38,601 bases of DNA from Gammaproteobacteria bacterium. Its GTDB lineage: Bacteria > Pseudomonadota > Gammaproteobacteria > Pseudomonadales > Pseudohongiellaceae. Below are positions 22,898 to 30,299 of the stretch, one piece after another. The stretch's first letter is position 1. The number at the start of each line of letters is the position of its first letter. Position numbers and translations under genes: made by a program. Where the stretch lies: contig JAQWTK010000041.1 in assembly GCA_029242705.1 (NCBI GenBank), forward strand, positions 1 through 38,601. Direction: 5' to 3'. The notes below the pieces were generated by a model. It ran no database searches and was not told where the DNA came from. It saw only the letters and a program-made list of their open reading frames with translations.

Positions 22898-22977
22898 TAA
22901 AATCGCTGCGGCATCAACTATTCTTTCTTCGATGTTCGAGCAGAAATTTTAAGTCGTATTACTTAGAGGGTAAGTAA

Positions 22978-23025
22978 TAAAAATTTTTTATCGCCAAACC
23001 TTCCGCGCGAAGGAGTGGCGATAAA
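22978..23025 (-). terminator. Rho-independent terminator of hsp20
   Basis: The outer stem pairs TTTATCGCC (22987-22995) with GGCGATAAA (23017-23025), 9 bp. The inner stem pairs CCTTC (22999-23003) with GAAGG (23009-23013) around loop CGCGC. Read on the - strand, the hairpin begins 24 bases after the hsp20 stop. It is followed by AAA and a five-base U run (complement of 22979-22983). There is no T run on the + side, so it serves hsp20 rather than the DUF1015 gene. Confidence 0.72.
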
Positions 23026-23048
23026 CATATAGTTATTGGTTTATTTTT

Positions 23049-23519
23049 CTAACCTGTATTTCTCTTCGATACCTCTACTAACTTGTTATTTCCGGTCCGT
23101 ATAGGGATAAATTTCGGTTTCATCGCATCGGGCACCATCTTGACGAGGTCAATATGAAGAAGACCATTAGTTAGAGAGGCGCCTCGTACCTCTACATGGT
23201 CCGCAAGTTGAAATCTTCGCTCGAAATTCCTCGCTGCAATACCTTGATGCAAGTATTTTCTATTAGCCTCTTGATCTGACTTTTGGCTTTTAATAGTTAG
23301 TAGTTGATTTTCACTTTGAATACTTAGTTCACTTTCATCGAAACCTGATATAGCCATTGTAATTTGGTATTGGTTATCATCTGTGAGCTCTATATTGTAT
23401 GGCGGATAACTTGTTGTGCTTGTATCGGAGCTGTGAATACTGTTCAACAAAGACGAAAGGTGGTCGAATCCTACCGTAGAGCGGTAAAGGGGTGAAAAGT
23501 CAATATTTCTCATGTTCAT
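23049..23519 (-). CDS. Small heat-shock protein, IbpA/Hsp20 family
   Basis: ATP-independent holdase chaperone that binds unfolding proteins during heat stress; forms oligomers. At 156 aa it is slightly longer than E. coli IbpA (137). The N-terminus NIDFSPLYRSTVGFDHL matches the IbpA pattern (DLSPLYRSAIGFDRLF type). The alpha-crystallin domain runs from about residue 38 to 135, with YNIELTDDNQYQITMAISGF, FERRFQLADHVEV and the NGLLHIDL motif. The C-terminal IxI anchor is IPI in KFIPIRTGN. It is monocistronic, with a sigma-32-like promoter, a leader folding as a ROSE-type thermometer, and its own terminator. ibpA is a likely symbol but paralogues are common, so I leave it blank. Confidence 0.95.
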   Translation of the reverse strand: MNMRNIDFSPLYRSTVGFDHLSSLLNSIHSSDTSTTSYPPYNIELTDDNQYQITMAISGFDESELSIQSENQLLTIKSQKSDQEANRKYLHQGIAARNFERRFQLADHVEVRGASLTNGLLHIDLVKMVPDAMKPKFIPIRTGNNKLVEVSKRNTG

Positions 23520-23624
23520 ATCCTCATGATTACCTGTCTAAAAGGTTATTAAAGCAATATGCTATTTGCCCATCAAAATGATCAGGCTCGTAAATAAAGA
23601 ACCCCAGCTGGGCATTCTTTACGG
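23520..23624 (-). promoter_or_regulatory. ROSE-like RNA thermometer in the hsp20 leader
   Basis: Read on the - strand, the leader folds into two hairpins. The first (23621-23595) pairs TAAAGAA with TTCTTTA, with an inner CCC/GGG stem and AGCU loop. The second pairs CATATTGCTT (23561-23552) with the ribosome site and start codon (TGAGGATATG, 23526-23517). It makes C-G, A-U, U-A, A-U, U-A and U-G, a bulged G, then C-G, U-A and U-G. The UUGCU segment opposite AGGA with one bulged G is the hallmark of ROSE elements, which melt at heat-shock temperature and release translation. Confidence 0.75.
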
Positions 23625-23630
23625 ATACTT

Positions 23631-23658
23631 ATATGAGGATTTATTAAAGAATTTCAAG
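23631..23658 (-). promoter_or_regulatory. Sigma-32 (RpoH) type promoter of hsp20
   Basis: On the - strand, CTTGAA (23658-23653) is separated by 14 bases from CCTCATAT (23638-23631). The RpoH consensus is CTTGAA - 13 to 15 bases - CCCCATNT, so only one position differs. The predicted transcription start, about 23624, falls just before the first leader hairpin. Confidence 0.72.
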
Positions 23659-23782
23659 AGAGAATCTCGACGACATACTCTATTCGCAAGTTAATTTTCG
23701 GCTTAATACATCTAGAGCCGAGATAATTATTAATTTTAATGCTCAAAATAAAGCGGGAAAATATCAGCGTAGGTTCGAAATA

Positions 23783-25234
23783 TTATTCGGGAACAAGTAA
23801 ATCCATAAAATCATTAACAGCTGTTTTTTCTAACCTTTGTTGATCTTTACATAATTCAAAAATTTCTCTAGATCGGTTTTGCGAAAATACGGTTGTAAGA
23901 TTTTTTTTGAACTTATTTTCTAACAACGGAATACCTTCTTTTCGTCTTCTTCTGTGCCCTACAGGGTATTTAATCTCTATTTTTCTAGTCGAACTGCCAT
24001 CTTTAAAATAAATTTTTAGAGCATTGGAAATACTTCGTTTATCTGATTCTAAGTATTCTTTGGAATAGATGGGGTCCTCGTTAATCATCATTTTATCTCG
24101 CAATTCATCTATCATAGGATTTTCTTTATGGAATTTGTCTTCGTAGTGTTCAGCTGTAAGATTTCCAAAGATTAGAGGTACTGCCGTCATATATTGTAAG
24201 CAATGATCACGGTCGGCAGGGTTATTTAGAGGGCCAACTTTACTAATAATTCGAATTGCGGATTCGTGAGTATGTATAACTATCTTATCTATCTCACTTA
24301 GACGATCTTTAACCTCGGGGTGTAGCAGAACTGACGCTTCTGCGGCGGTTTGCGAGTGAAATTCTGCTGGAAACGATATTTTAAATAAAATATTTTCCAT
24401 TACATAGGACCCATATCCTTGCGGAAATCTAAAACTATCCCCCTTAAAAGAAACATCATAAAAACCCCAGTTTGGCGCAGAAAGTACACTAGGGTAGCCG
24501 ATCTCACCTCGCATAGTTAGATCTGCTAGATGAACTGCCCGTGATGTTGCGTCTCCGGCAGCCCACGATTTTCTGGGCCCTGCATTAGGCGCATGCCTAT
24601 ATGTCCTTAAGCTTGACCCATCAAGCCAGGCTTGCGATAAGGCGCTAATTATTTGATCCTTAGTTCCACCAAGCATATGTGTAGCTATTGCTGTCGAAGC
24701 AACTCGGACCAAAAGAACATGACATAGTCCCACACGATTAAAGCTATTCTCTAAAGCTAAAATGCCTTGTATTTCATGAGCTTTAATCATAGCGGTTAGG
24801 ACCTCTTTCATTAGAAGGGGCTCTTCGCCTTGAGTAACACGAATTTGTGATAAGTGATCAGCTACAGATAAAATAGCGCCTAAATTATCTGATGGGTGTC
24901 CCCATTCAGCAGCTAACCACGTGTCATTGAAATCTAACCAGCGAATGGTACATCCTATATCCCACGCTGCCTTAACCGGGTCTAGTTTAAAGCTTGTACC
25001 GGGAACTCGAGAGCCATTTGGTACTGAAGTTCCTTCCACGAAAGGCCCTAGTAATTTAGTACACTCCGGAAAATTAAGCGCTAGAAAACCACACCCTAGA
25101 GTATCCATAAGACAATTGCGGGCGGTATTGTAAGCTTCCTGCGAATCTATTATATAATCACAAACATAATTTGCGATATCTATGAGAACCTGATCGGGTT
25201 CAGGCCTCTGATTGAGATCTACATTTGATGTCAA
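23783..25234 (-). CDS. prpD: 2-methylcitrate dehydratase
   Basis: Dehydrates 2-methylcitrate to 2-methyl-cis-aconitate in the methylcitrate cycle of propionyl-CoA breakdown. The 483 aa are the same length as E. coli PrpD. Typical MmgE/PrpD segments are [91 protein letters not shown] and [13 protein letters not shown]. It is the last gene of prpB-prpC-prpD, 42 bp after prpC. It is the cofactor-independent PrpD type, not the AcnD/PrpF variant. Confidence 0.97.
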   Translation of the reverse strand: MTSNVDLNQRPEPDQVLIDIANYVCDYIIDSQEAYNTARNCLMDTLGCGFLALNFPECTKLLGPFVEGTSVPNGSRVPGTSFKLDPVKAAWDIGCTIRWLDFNDTWLAAEWGHPSDNLGAILSVADHLSQIRVTQGEEPLLMKEVLTAMIKAHEIQGILALENSFNRVGLCHVLLVRVASTAIATHMLGGTKDQIISALSQAWLDGSSLRTYRHAPNAGPRKSWAAGDATSRAVHLADLTMRGEIGYPSVLSAPNWGFYDVSFKGDSFRFPQGYGSYVMENILFKISFPAEFHSQTAAEASVLLHPEVKDRLSEIDKIVIHTHESAIRIISKVGPLNNPADRDHCLQYMTAVPLIFGNLTAEHYEDKFHKENPMIDELRDKMMINEDPIYSKEYLESDKRSISNALKIYFKDGSSTRKIEIKYPVGHRRRRKEGIPLLENKFKKNLTTVFSQNRSREIFELCKDQQRLEKTAVNDFMDLLVPE

Positions 25235-25276
25235 TTACATATTCCTTCTGACGAATTTAATAAGTTTCGATTTAGA

Positions 25277-26398
25277 CTATCTTTCGGTTATTTCTTTCCA
25301 CTCTGCAGTTTCTGGACCGGTATATTCGGCACTGGGGCGAATTATGCGGTTTTTCGCTCGTTGCTCTTTAATATGAGCCGCCCAGCCAGTTATACGTGAC
25401 ATTACAAAAATTGGTGTAAATAATTTGGTCGGTATACCGAGAAAATGATAAGCGCTAGCATGGAAAAAATCGGCATTACAGAATAGCTTCTTCTCTCGCC
25501 ACATGACTTCTTCACAGCGAACGGATACAGGAAAAAGTACTTTATCGCCAGTAGCAGAAGCAAGTTTCTCTGCCCAGGATTTAATAATGACATTCCGAGG
25601 ATCTGATTCCTGATAAATAGCATGCCCAAAGCCCATAATTGTTTCTTTATTCTCTAACATAGATAATAACGCTTTCTCTGCTTCGTCTGGAGAAGTCCAT
25701 TTTTCTATCATTTCCATCGCCGCTTCATTGGCGCCACCATGCAGCGGACCCCTGAGGCTCCCTATAGCCCCTGCAATACAGCTGTGCATGTCTGATAAAG
25801 TTGAGGCGCAAACCCTAGCGGTAAATGTTGAGGCGTTAAACTCATGCTCAGCATAGAGGATTAGTGAAACATTCATTACCTGTTCGAATAATTTATCAGG
25901 TTTTTCGCCAGACAGCATATGAAGGAAATGACCACCTATACTTGCATCCCCCAGCCTTGTCTCTATGCGCTTGCAATCGTGAGAATAGCGGTACCAGTAG
26001 CAAATAATTGAGGGGCATATTGCAAGTAATCTGTCTATAGATTCATCTTGTCGTTCGAAGGATAGCTCTGGTTCTAAATTACCCAGCATTGAGACGCCGG
26101 TTCTCATTACATCCATCGGGTGAGCGGATGGAGGGATTTTTTCCAAAGTTTCTTTCAGAGCTTGGGGTAATTCTCTAAGAGACTTTAGTTTGGATATATA
26201 ATCCTCGAGTTGAGCTTGTGTAGGGAGATTTCCGTCAAGAAGTAGGTAGGCCACTTCTTCAAATTTTGCTTTTTCAGCGAGCACGGAAATATCTAGTCCG
26301 CGATAGGTCAGTCCCGTACCCATTTTACCTACTGTGCAAAGCGAGGTTTCACCGGCAACCTGTCCCCGAAGGCCAGACCCGCTTAATTTACTATTTAT
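25277..26398 (-). CDS. prpC: 2-methylcitrate synthase, probable AUA start
   Basis: Condenses propionyl-CoA with oxaloacetate to 2-methylcitrate. Citrate-synthase-fold motifs are SHPMDVMRTGVS, SIGGHFLHMLSGEKP, YAEHEFNASTFTARV, GSLRGPLHGGANEAAM (active-site His), MGFGHAIYQESDPR and RVTGWAAHI. The first ATG, at 26323, would begin at GTGLTYRGLDI and drop conserved sequence. The in-frame, stop-free region upstream encodes SGLRGQVAGETSLCTVGK, the family N-terminus. No ATG, GTG or TTG lies in that extension. AGGAG (26410-26406) is placed exactly 7 bases before an AUA codon at 26398, giving 373 aa (E. coli 389). I chose that start; a sequencing error or an AUC at 26401 are alternatives. Confidence 0.93.
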   Translation of the reverse strand: MNSKLSGSGLRGQVAGETSLCTVGKMGTGLTYRGLDISVLAEKAKFEEVAYLLLDGNLPTQAQLEDYISKLKSLRELPQALKETLEKIPPSAHPMDVMRTGVSMLGNLEPELSFERQDESIDRLLAICPSIICYWYRYSHDCKRIETRLGDASIGGHFLHMLSGEKPDKLFEQVMNVSLILYAEHEFNASTFTARVCASTLSDMHSCIAGAIGSLRGPLHGGANEAAMEMIEKWTSPDEAEKALLSMLENKETIMGFGHAIYQESDPRNVIIKSWAEKLASATGDKVLFPVSVRCEEVMWREKKLFCNADFFHASAYHFLGIPTKLFTPIFVMSRITGWAAHIKEQRAKNRIIRPSAEYTGPETAEWKEITER

Positions 26399-26435
26399 GA
26401 TTAGACTCCTATTTGATAATTTTACTTTGTCTTAA

Positions 26436-27323
26436 TTATTTCTTGTTGCTTTCTTCGAACAGTGAATCTAATTTTTTCTCATAAGAGTGATAGTTCAATA
26501 TTTCATAAAGTTCTTCTCGGGATTGCATCTTTTCAATCAGCGAAGATTGATCCCCGTCTTTGGCAATTGTTTCATAAACTGCTAACGCTGCTTTACTCAT
26601 GGCTCTAAATGCACTAAGTGGGTATAAAACCATAGCTACTCCCGCATCATTCAAATCTGAACAATTAAATAGAGGGGTTTTGCCGAATTCTGTAATATTC
26701 GCAAGTATCGGTACATTAACTGCTTCAGCAAATCTAGAATATTGATTCAATTCTATAATGGCTTCTGGAAAGATGGCATCAGCACCGGCTTCAACGCATG
26801 CGATTGCCCTTTCGATAGCGGGTTCTAATCCTTCTACCGCTAATGAGTCGGTCCTAGCCATGACAACGAAATTCTCATCCATCCGGCTATCAGTAGCAGC
26901 TTTGATGCGATCCGCCATTTCCTGTTGGCTGACAATGGCTTTATTCGGACGATGCCCGCATCTCTTCTGTGCTACTTGATCTTCAATGTGCACTGCTGCC
27001 ACACCGGCTTTTTCCATTGATCGAATAGTTCTGGCGATGTTAAATGCGCCACCCCAGCCCGTATCAATATCAACCAACAAGGGCAAATCGGTAGCGTCAC
27101 AAATACGTGCTGCATCGTCAATTACATCATTCAAACTAGTGATGCCTAGGTCAGGCAATCCGTGCGAAGCCGCCGCTACGCCACCTCCTGATAGATAGAC
27201 GGCTTTGTGACCAGCAGTTTTCGCCAATTTTGCACAATAAGCATTAATTGTTCCTACAATCTGTAATGGGGAATGCTCTTCGAGAGCATGTTTAAATCTA
27301 GCCCCACTAGATATAGTTTTCAC
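26436..27323 (-). CDS. prpB: Methylisocitrate lyase
   Basis: Splits 2-methylisocitrate into pyruvate and succinate, completing the methylcitrate cycle. It has 295 aa (E. coli 296). The phosphoenolpyruvate-mutase/isocitrate-lyase fold shows in [27 protein letters not shown], the metal-binding DIDTGWG (Asp85, Asp87), HIEDQ, and the catalytic KRCGHRPNK with Cys122. It is the first gene of the prpBCD operon. A candidate promoter on this strand has a TATAAT hexamer at 27370-27365, with a poor -35. The usual PrpR activator gene is not adjacent. Confidence 0.97.
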   Translation of the reverse strand: MKTISSGARFKHALEEHSPLQIVGTINAYCAKLAKTAGHKAVYLSGGGVAAASHGLPDLGITSLNDVIDDAARICDATDLPLLVDIDTGWGGAFNIARTIRSMEKAGVAAVHIEDQVAQKRCGHRPNKAIVSQQEMADRIKAATDSRMDENFVVMARTDSLAVEGLEPAIERAIACVEAGADAIFPEAIIELNQYSRFAEAVNVPILANITEFGKTPLFNCSDLNDAGVAMVLYPLSAFRAMSKAALAVYETIAKDGDQSSLIEKMQSREELYEILNYHSYEKKLDSLFEESNKK

Positions 27324-27535
27324 TTTAAGTTATCTCTTTATCTATATGACTTGACGAATGTAGTATTATACATGGATTCTGGAGATTACTCAGATAAAAT
27401 GAGGCTATTATTTTAGTCGAAAGCGCATTCGATTGAGTTTTTATTTGTGAAATATCGCAAGTATTTTTATCGCGTTAAAGAGAGTAAGCGCAAGATGATT
27501 ATTATTTAAACCTTAATTAAAGATGAATAAAAAAT

Positions 27536-28831
27536 ATGGCATTTAAAAGATTCCAAGACTTTTTAGGTAACCTAGTTAAGCGCCAGAGGAAACTCTTCTT
27601 TGCCGGTAATGAGAAGGTATCGATAAATGAACTTTTAGAAAAATTGATGGGCACTGTAGGAGAAGTTTCAGGCATCGTAACAGCAAGACAAGTGCTTGAC
27701 CATTATTCTGAGTTAGATAGCGAATCAAAGTTTAATTTTTTTAAAACACTAGAAAGTGACTTTAATGCTGAAGAAGGTTCAGTTAAAGAAGCCTATGACA
27801 ATTATAGTAAAAATCCGTCAAGTTCAAATTTAAATTTACTGTCCAGAGTGACTGAGCCTAAGCGACACGAATTGCTACGAAGGCTTAACTCCACGCCTGA
27901 CGCTACTCACAATTTAGTATCGATGCGTAAAGATTTACTAGACTACGTTAAAGATTACCAAAAACTTAAATCTGTTGATGATGATTTTGTACGATTATTC
28001 TCTTCCTGGTTTGGTCGTGGATTTTTGGTATTACAGACAATAAATTGGTCGACTTCAGCCTCTATTTTGGAGCGTATTATTCGTTATGAGGCGGTGCATG
28101 AAATTAAGGATTGGGATGATTTGCGGAGTCGAATTGAGCCTCGGAATCGACGTTGTTTTGCCTTTTTTCACCCAGCCTTAATAGATGAGCCGCTTATTTT
28201 TGTAGAGGTCGCATTAACGAAAGAAATACCAAAATCTATTGATTCTATACTTGAGGATAAAGGAGGAGAGAGTTTTGATCCGCTAGAATATACTACGGCA
28301 ACCTTTTACAGTATCAGTAATTGTCAGCCAGGATTAAAAAATATCTCGTTTGGAAATTTTTTGATTAAACAAGTAGTTCAAGAATTGCAGGTAGAGTTCC
28401 CATCTATAACTAAGTTTGTAACACTTTCGCCAGTACCTAATTTTCAAGGGTGGTTGAATAAAATTTCTGATGATGAAGAAATGAAATTAAGCGACTTGAA
28501 ACAACAGATACAGCAGCTCGACAATACATTAGAATCTATTGAAGCTAATGGTGATTTGATCGAAATATCGGTTTTTAATTATCTTCTTAAAGCAAAGAAA
28601 GGGAAATATCCGTTAGATCCGGTTGCGAGGTTTCATTTGGGAAATGGCGCATCAATTTATCAACTTAACAGGTCTGCTGATTTAAGTGAGAAAGGAATTA
28701 GACAATCATGGGGCACTATGGTCAATTATTTATATGATCTTAATGATATAGAAGAAAATCATGAGCGCTATGCGACAGAAGGTGTTATCGAGTATAGCGA
28801 GAAGTTAAAAACCCTGCTAATAAAGAACTAA
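27536..28831 (+). CDS. Malonyl-CoA decarboxylase
   Basis: Decarboxylates malonyl-CoA to acetyl-CoA. It has 431 aa, typical of the bacterial single-chain enzyme. An N-terminal helical domain (about 1-180) precedes the GNAT-like catalytic domain. Visible motifs are NRRCFAFFHPALIDEPLIFVE, FYSISNCQPGLKNISFGNFL, FVTLSPVPNFQGWL (Ser thought catalytic in the family) and ARFHLGNGASIYQLNRSAD (catalytic His). No mitochondrial or signal sequence is present. It is divergent from prpB, sharing a 212-bp intergenic region that holds an inverted repeat TCGAA-N6-TTCGA (27417-27432). Regulation together with the propionate genes is an inference. No strong ribosome site precedes the ATG. Confidence 0.93.
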   Translation: MAFKRFQDFLGNLVKRQRKLFFAGNEKVSINELLEKLMGTVGEVSGIVTARQVLDHYSELDSESKFNFFKTLESDFNAEEGSVKEAYDNYSKNPSSSNLNLLSRVTEPKRHELLRRLNSTPDATHNLVSMRKDLLDYVKDYQKLKSVDDDFVRLFSSWFGRGFLVLQTINWSTSASILERIIRYEAVHEIKDWDDLRSRIEPRNRRCFAFFHPALIDEPLIFVEVALTKEIPKSIDSILEDKGGESFDPLEYTTATFYSISNCQPGLKNISFGNFLIKQVVQELQVEFPSITKFVTLSPVPNFQGWLNKISDDEEMKLSDLKQQIQQLDNTLESIEANGDLIEISVFNYLLKAKKGKYPLDPVARFHLGNGASIYQLNRSADLSEKGIRQSWGTMVNYLYDLNDIEENHERYATEGVIEYSEKLKTLLIKN

Positions 28832-28871
28832 AGGTTATGGTGACAGTGTGCCGCTTCGCGTGTGCAAGAAT

Positions 28872-29099
28872 CTATTGATTTGCAGCCATATGTTGAATAA
28901 TTCCCGGTTTCTGGCTCTTAACCTGAGATATGCTGTACTGATATTTTCTGGCGCTAGGGTCAAGTGTCTCAGCCTCTTGAATTGCAGAAGCAAGATCCGC
29001 CTCGGCGGCTTGGCGAGTGAGGTACGGGCCTGAAATTTTGACCTGCAAACTTGGGTCATTCGAAGCCGTGGCAATTATATAAAAATTCCTAGTATTCAC
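28872..29099 (-). CDS. Small hypothetical protein, GTG start
   Basis: I do not recognise this 75-aa protein. It starts with GTG at 29099 (NTRNFYIIATASNDPS) and has no in-frame ATG. The composition looks coding: a hydrophobic beta-like N-terminal strand (NFYIIATAS), then VKISGPYLTRQAAEADLASAI, resembling the strand-turn-helix (GP followed by an Ala/Glu-rich helix) of small cytoplasmic proteins, and a polar tail. Overlapping frames on both strands (28848-29033 and 28835-29074) look less protein-like. It is convergent with malonyl-CoA decarboxylase and divergent from the radical SAM gene. The ribosome site is weak. Confidence 0.6.
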   Translation of the reverse strand: MNTRNFYIIATASNDPSLQVKISGPYLTRQAAEADLASAIQEAETLDPSARKYQYSISQVKSQKPGIIQHMAANQ

Positions 29100-29211
29100 T
29101 TTATTCTACAATCGATCTTTGTCCTAGTTATCTCATGCTTAATAGCTAGAAATCGTGGTATATTAATTATACGGCTAGTATCGGCCGGCTATCAAAAAGC
29201 AACAGCTTTCC

Positions 29212-29238
29212 TTGATAAAAACCATAAAGAAGTATGAT
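29212..29238 (+). promoter_or_regulatory. Candidate sigma-70 promoter for the arsS-type operon
   Basis: TTGATA (29212-29217) matches five of six bases of the -35 consensus and TATGAT (29233-29238) five of six of the -10. The spacer is 15 bases, at the short limit. It would give a leader of about 75 bases before the radical SAM gene. Confidence 0.4.
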
Positions 29239-29320
29239 TAAACTATTTATTTACCGACAGTTTTCTGAATAAAATAAGATTAATCCAGTATTCATAGTGA
29301 GGTTTAAGCTTTAGTCGATT

Positions 29321-30283
29321 ATGCTTGATACAAGGCCATTACTTCTTAAAACAGATTTTCCTCCGATAAATCGAGCCGCTCTTGAGATTTTACAAGTAAA
29401 TCTTGGCTACAAATGCAATCTTAGTTGTGTTCATTGTCATGTAAGCGCAGGCCCTAATCGCACTGAGCTTATGAATAAAAGAAACATTGAGTCAGTATTA
29501 AACTACATTTGTCAGCGCGATATTAAAATTCTTGATTTAACTGGGGGTGCTCCAGAAATAAACCCACATTTTAAATACCTGGTTAAGGAGGCGCGAAAAA
29601 GTGGAGTTGAAATAATCGATCGTTGTAATTTAACCATTCTTAAGGAGCCAGGCTTTGAAGATATGGCAGGATTTCTTGCCGAACAGGGAGTTACAATTAC
29701 GGCATCTCTGCCGTGTTATATGCCTCAAAATGTAAAAAAACAAAGAGGCAAAGGGGTTTACGAGGATAGTATTACCGCGCTGAAAGGATTAAATACGCTT
29801 GGATACGGTTTGGATCTCGACAAAAAATTAAATTTGGTTTTTAATCCGGATGGTCTGAATTTACCTCCATCTCAAATCTCTTTAGAGAAAAAATATAAAA
29901 GTGAGTTGTTTTCCAGACATGGCATTATATTTAACCAGTTGTTTACGATCACGAATATGCCTATAAAACGATTTGGAGCTATGCTTCTAGCCAAGGGTCT
30001 CTATGAACAATATATGATGATTCTAAGAAATAATTATAAGGAGGAAAACGTAGAGACGGTTATGTGCCGAAATTTGTTAAGCATTGATTATAATGGCTAC
30101 GTTTATGATTGCGATTTTAATCAAATGCTACAAATCCCCATAATGAATCGAGGAAAAGCTAAAACTCATATTACTGAATTATTAAGTCTTGATGTCAAAG
30201 AAAATCCAATTGCTGTGGGGGAGCATTGCTTTGGTTGCACTGCCGGACAGGGTAGCAGCTGTTCAGGCGCATTAGAAAATTAG
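29321..30283 (+). CDS. arsS: Radical SAM protein of the ArsS (arsenosugar biosynthesis) family
   Basis: Radical SAM enzyme, 320 aa. The 4Fe-4S cluster motif is CNLSCVHC (Cys32, Cys36, Cys39), followed by the family-typical HVSAGPNRTE. Other ArsS-family segments are LDLTGGAPEINPHF, RCNLTIL, SLPCYMPQNVKKQRGKGVY, LNLVFNPDG, LFTITNMPIKRFG, and the C-terminal DUF3641-type part with YDCDFNQML and HCFGCTAGQGSSCSGA. Late cysteines Cys303, Cys306 and Cys314 match the Cys-rich tail; some relatives have selenocysteine there, here all are Cys codons. In cyanobacteria ArsS attaches the deoxyadenosyl group to dimethylarsenite, giving the arsenosugar precursor. Its partner ArsM is not in this window. The rSAM-glycosyltransferase pairing with the next gene, 16 bp away, supports the call. 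Confidence 0.85.
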   Translation: MLDTRPLLLKTDFPPINRAALEILQVNLGYKCNLSCVHCHVSAGPNRTELMNKRNIESVLNYICQRDIKILDLTGGAPEINPHFKYLVKEARKSGVEIIDRCNLTILKEPGFEDMAGFLAEQGVTITASLPCYMPQNVKKQRGKGVYEDSITALKGLNTLGYGLDLDKKLNLVFNPDGLNLPPSQISLEKKYKSELFSRHGIIFNQLFTITNMPIKRFGAMLLAKGLYEQYMMILRNNYKEENVETVMCRNLLSIDYNGYVYDCDFNQMLQIPIMNRGKAKTHITELLSLDVKENPIAVGEHCFGCTAGQGSSCSGALEN

Positions 30284-30299
30284 CTCACATTCAAACTAA

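Noticed and set aside
23698-23721. TCGGCT/AGCCGA hairpin downstream of prpD as its terminator.
   Set aside because: On the prpD strand it is followed by A-rich rather than U-rich sequence; it may be a weak or factor-dependent signal only.
28835-29074. Two other frames (one per strand) overlapping the small hypothetical gene.
   Set aside because: One is rich in Arg/Leu without a domain-like pattern and the other is Cys/Leu/Arg rich; the 75-aa GTG frame has the most protein-like composition.
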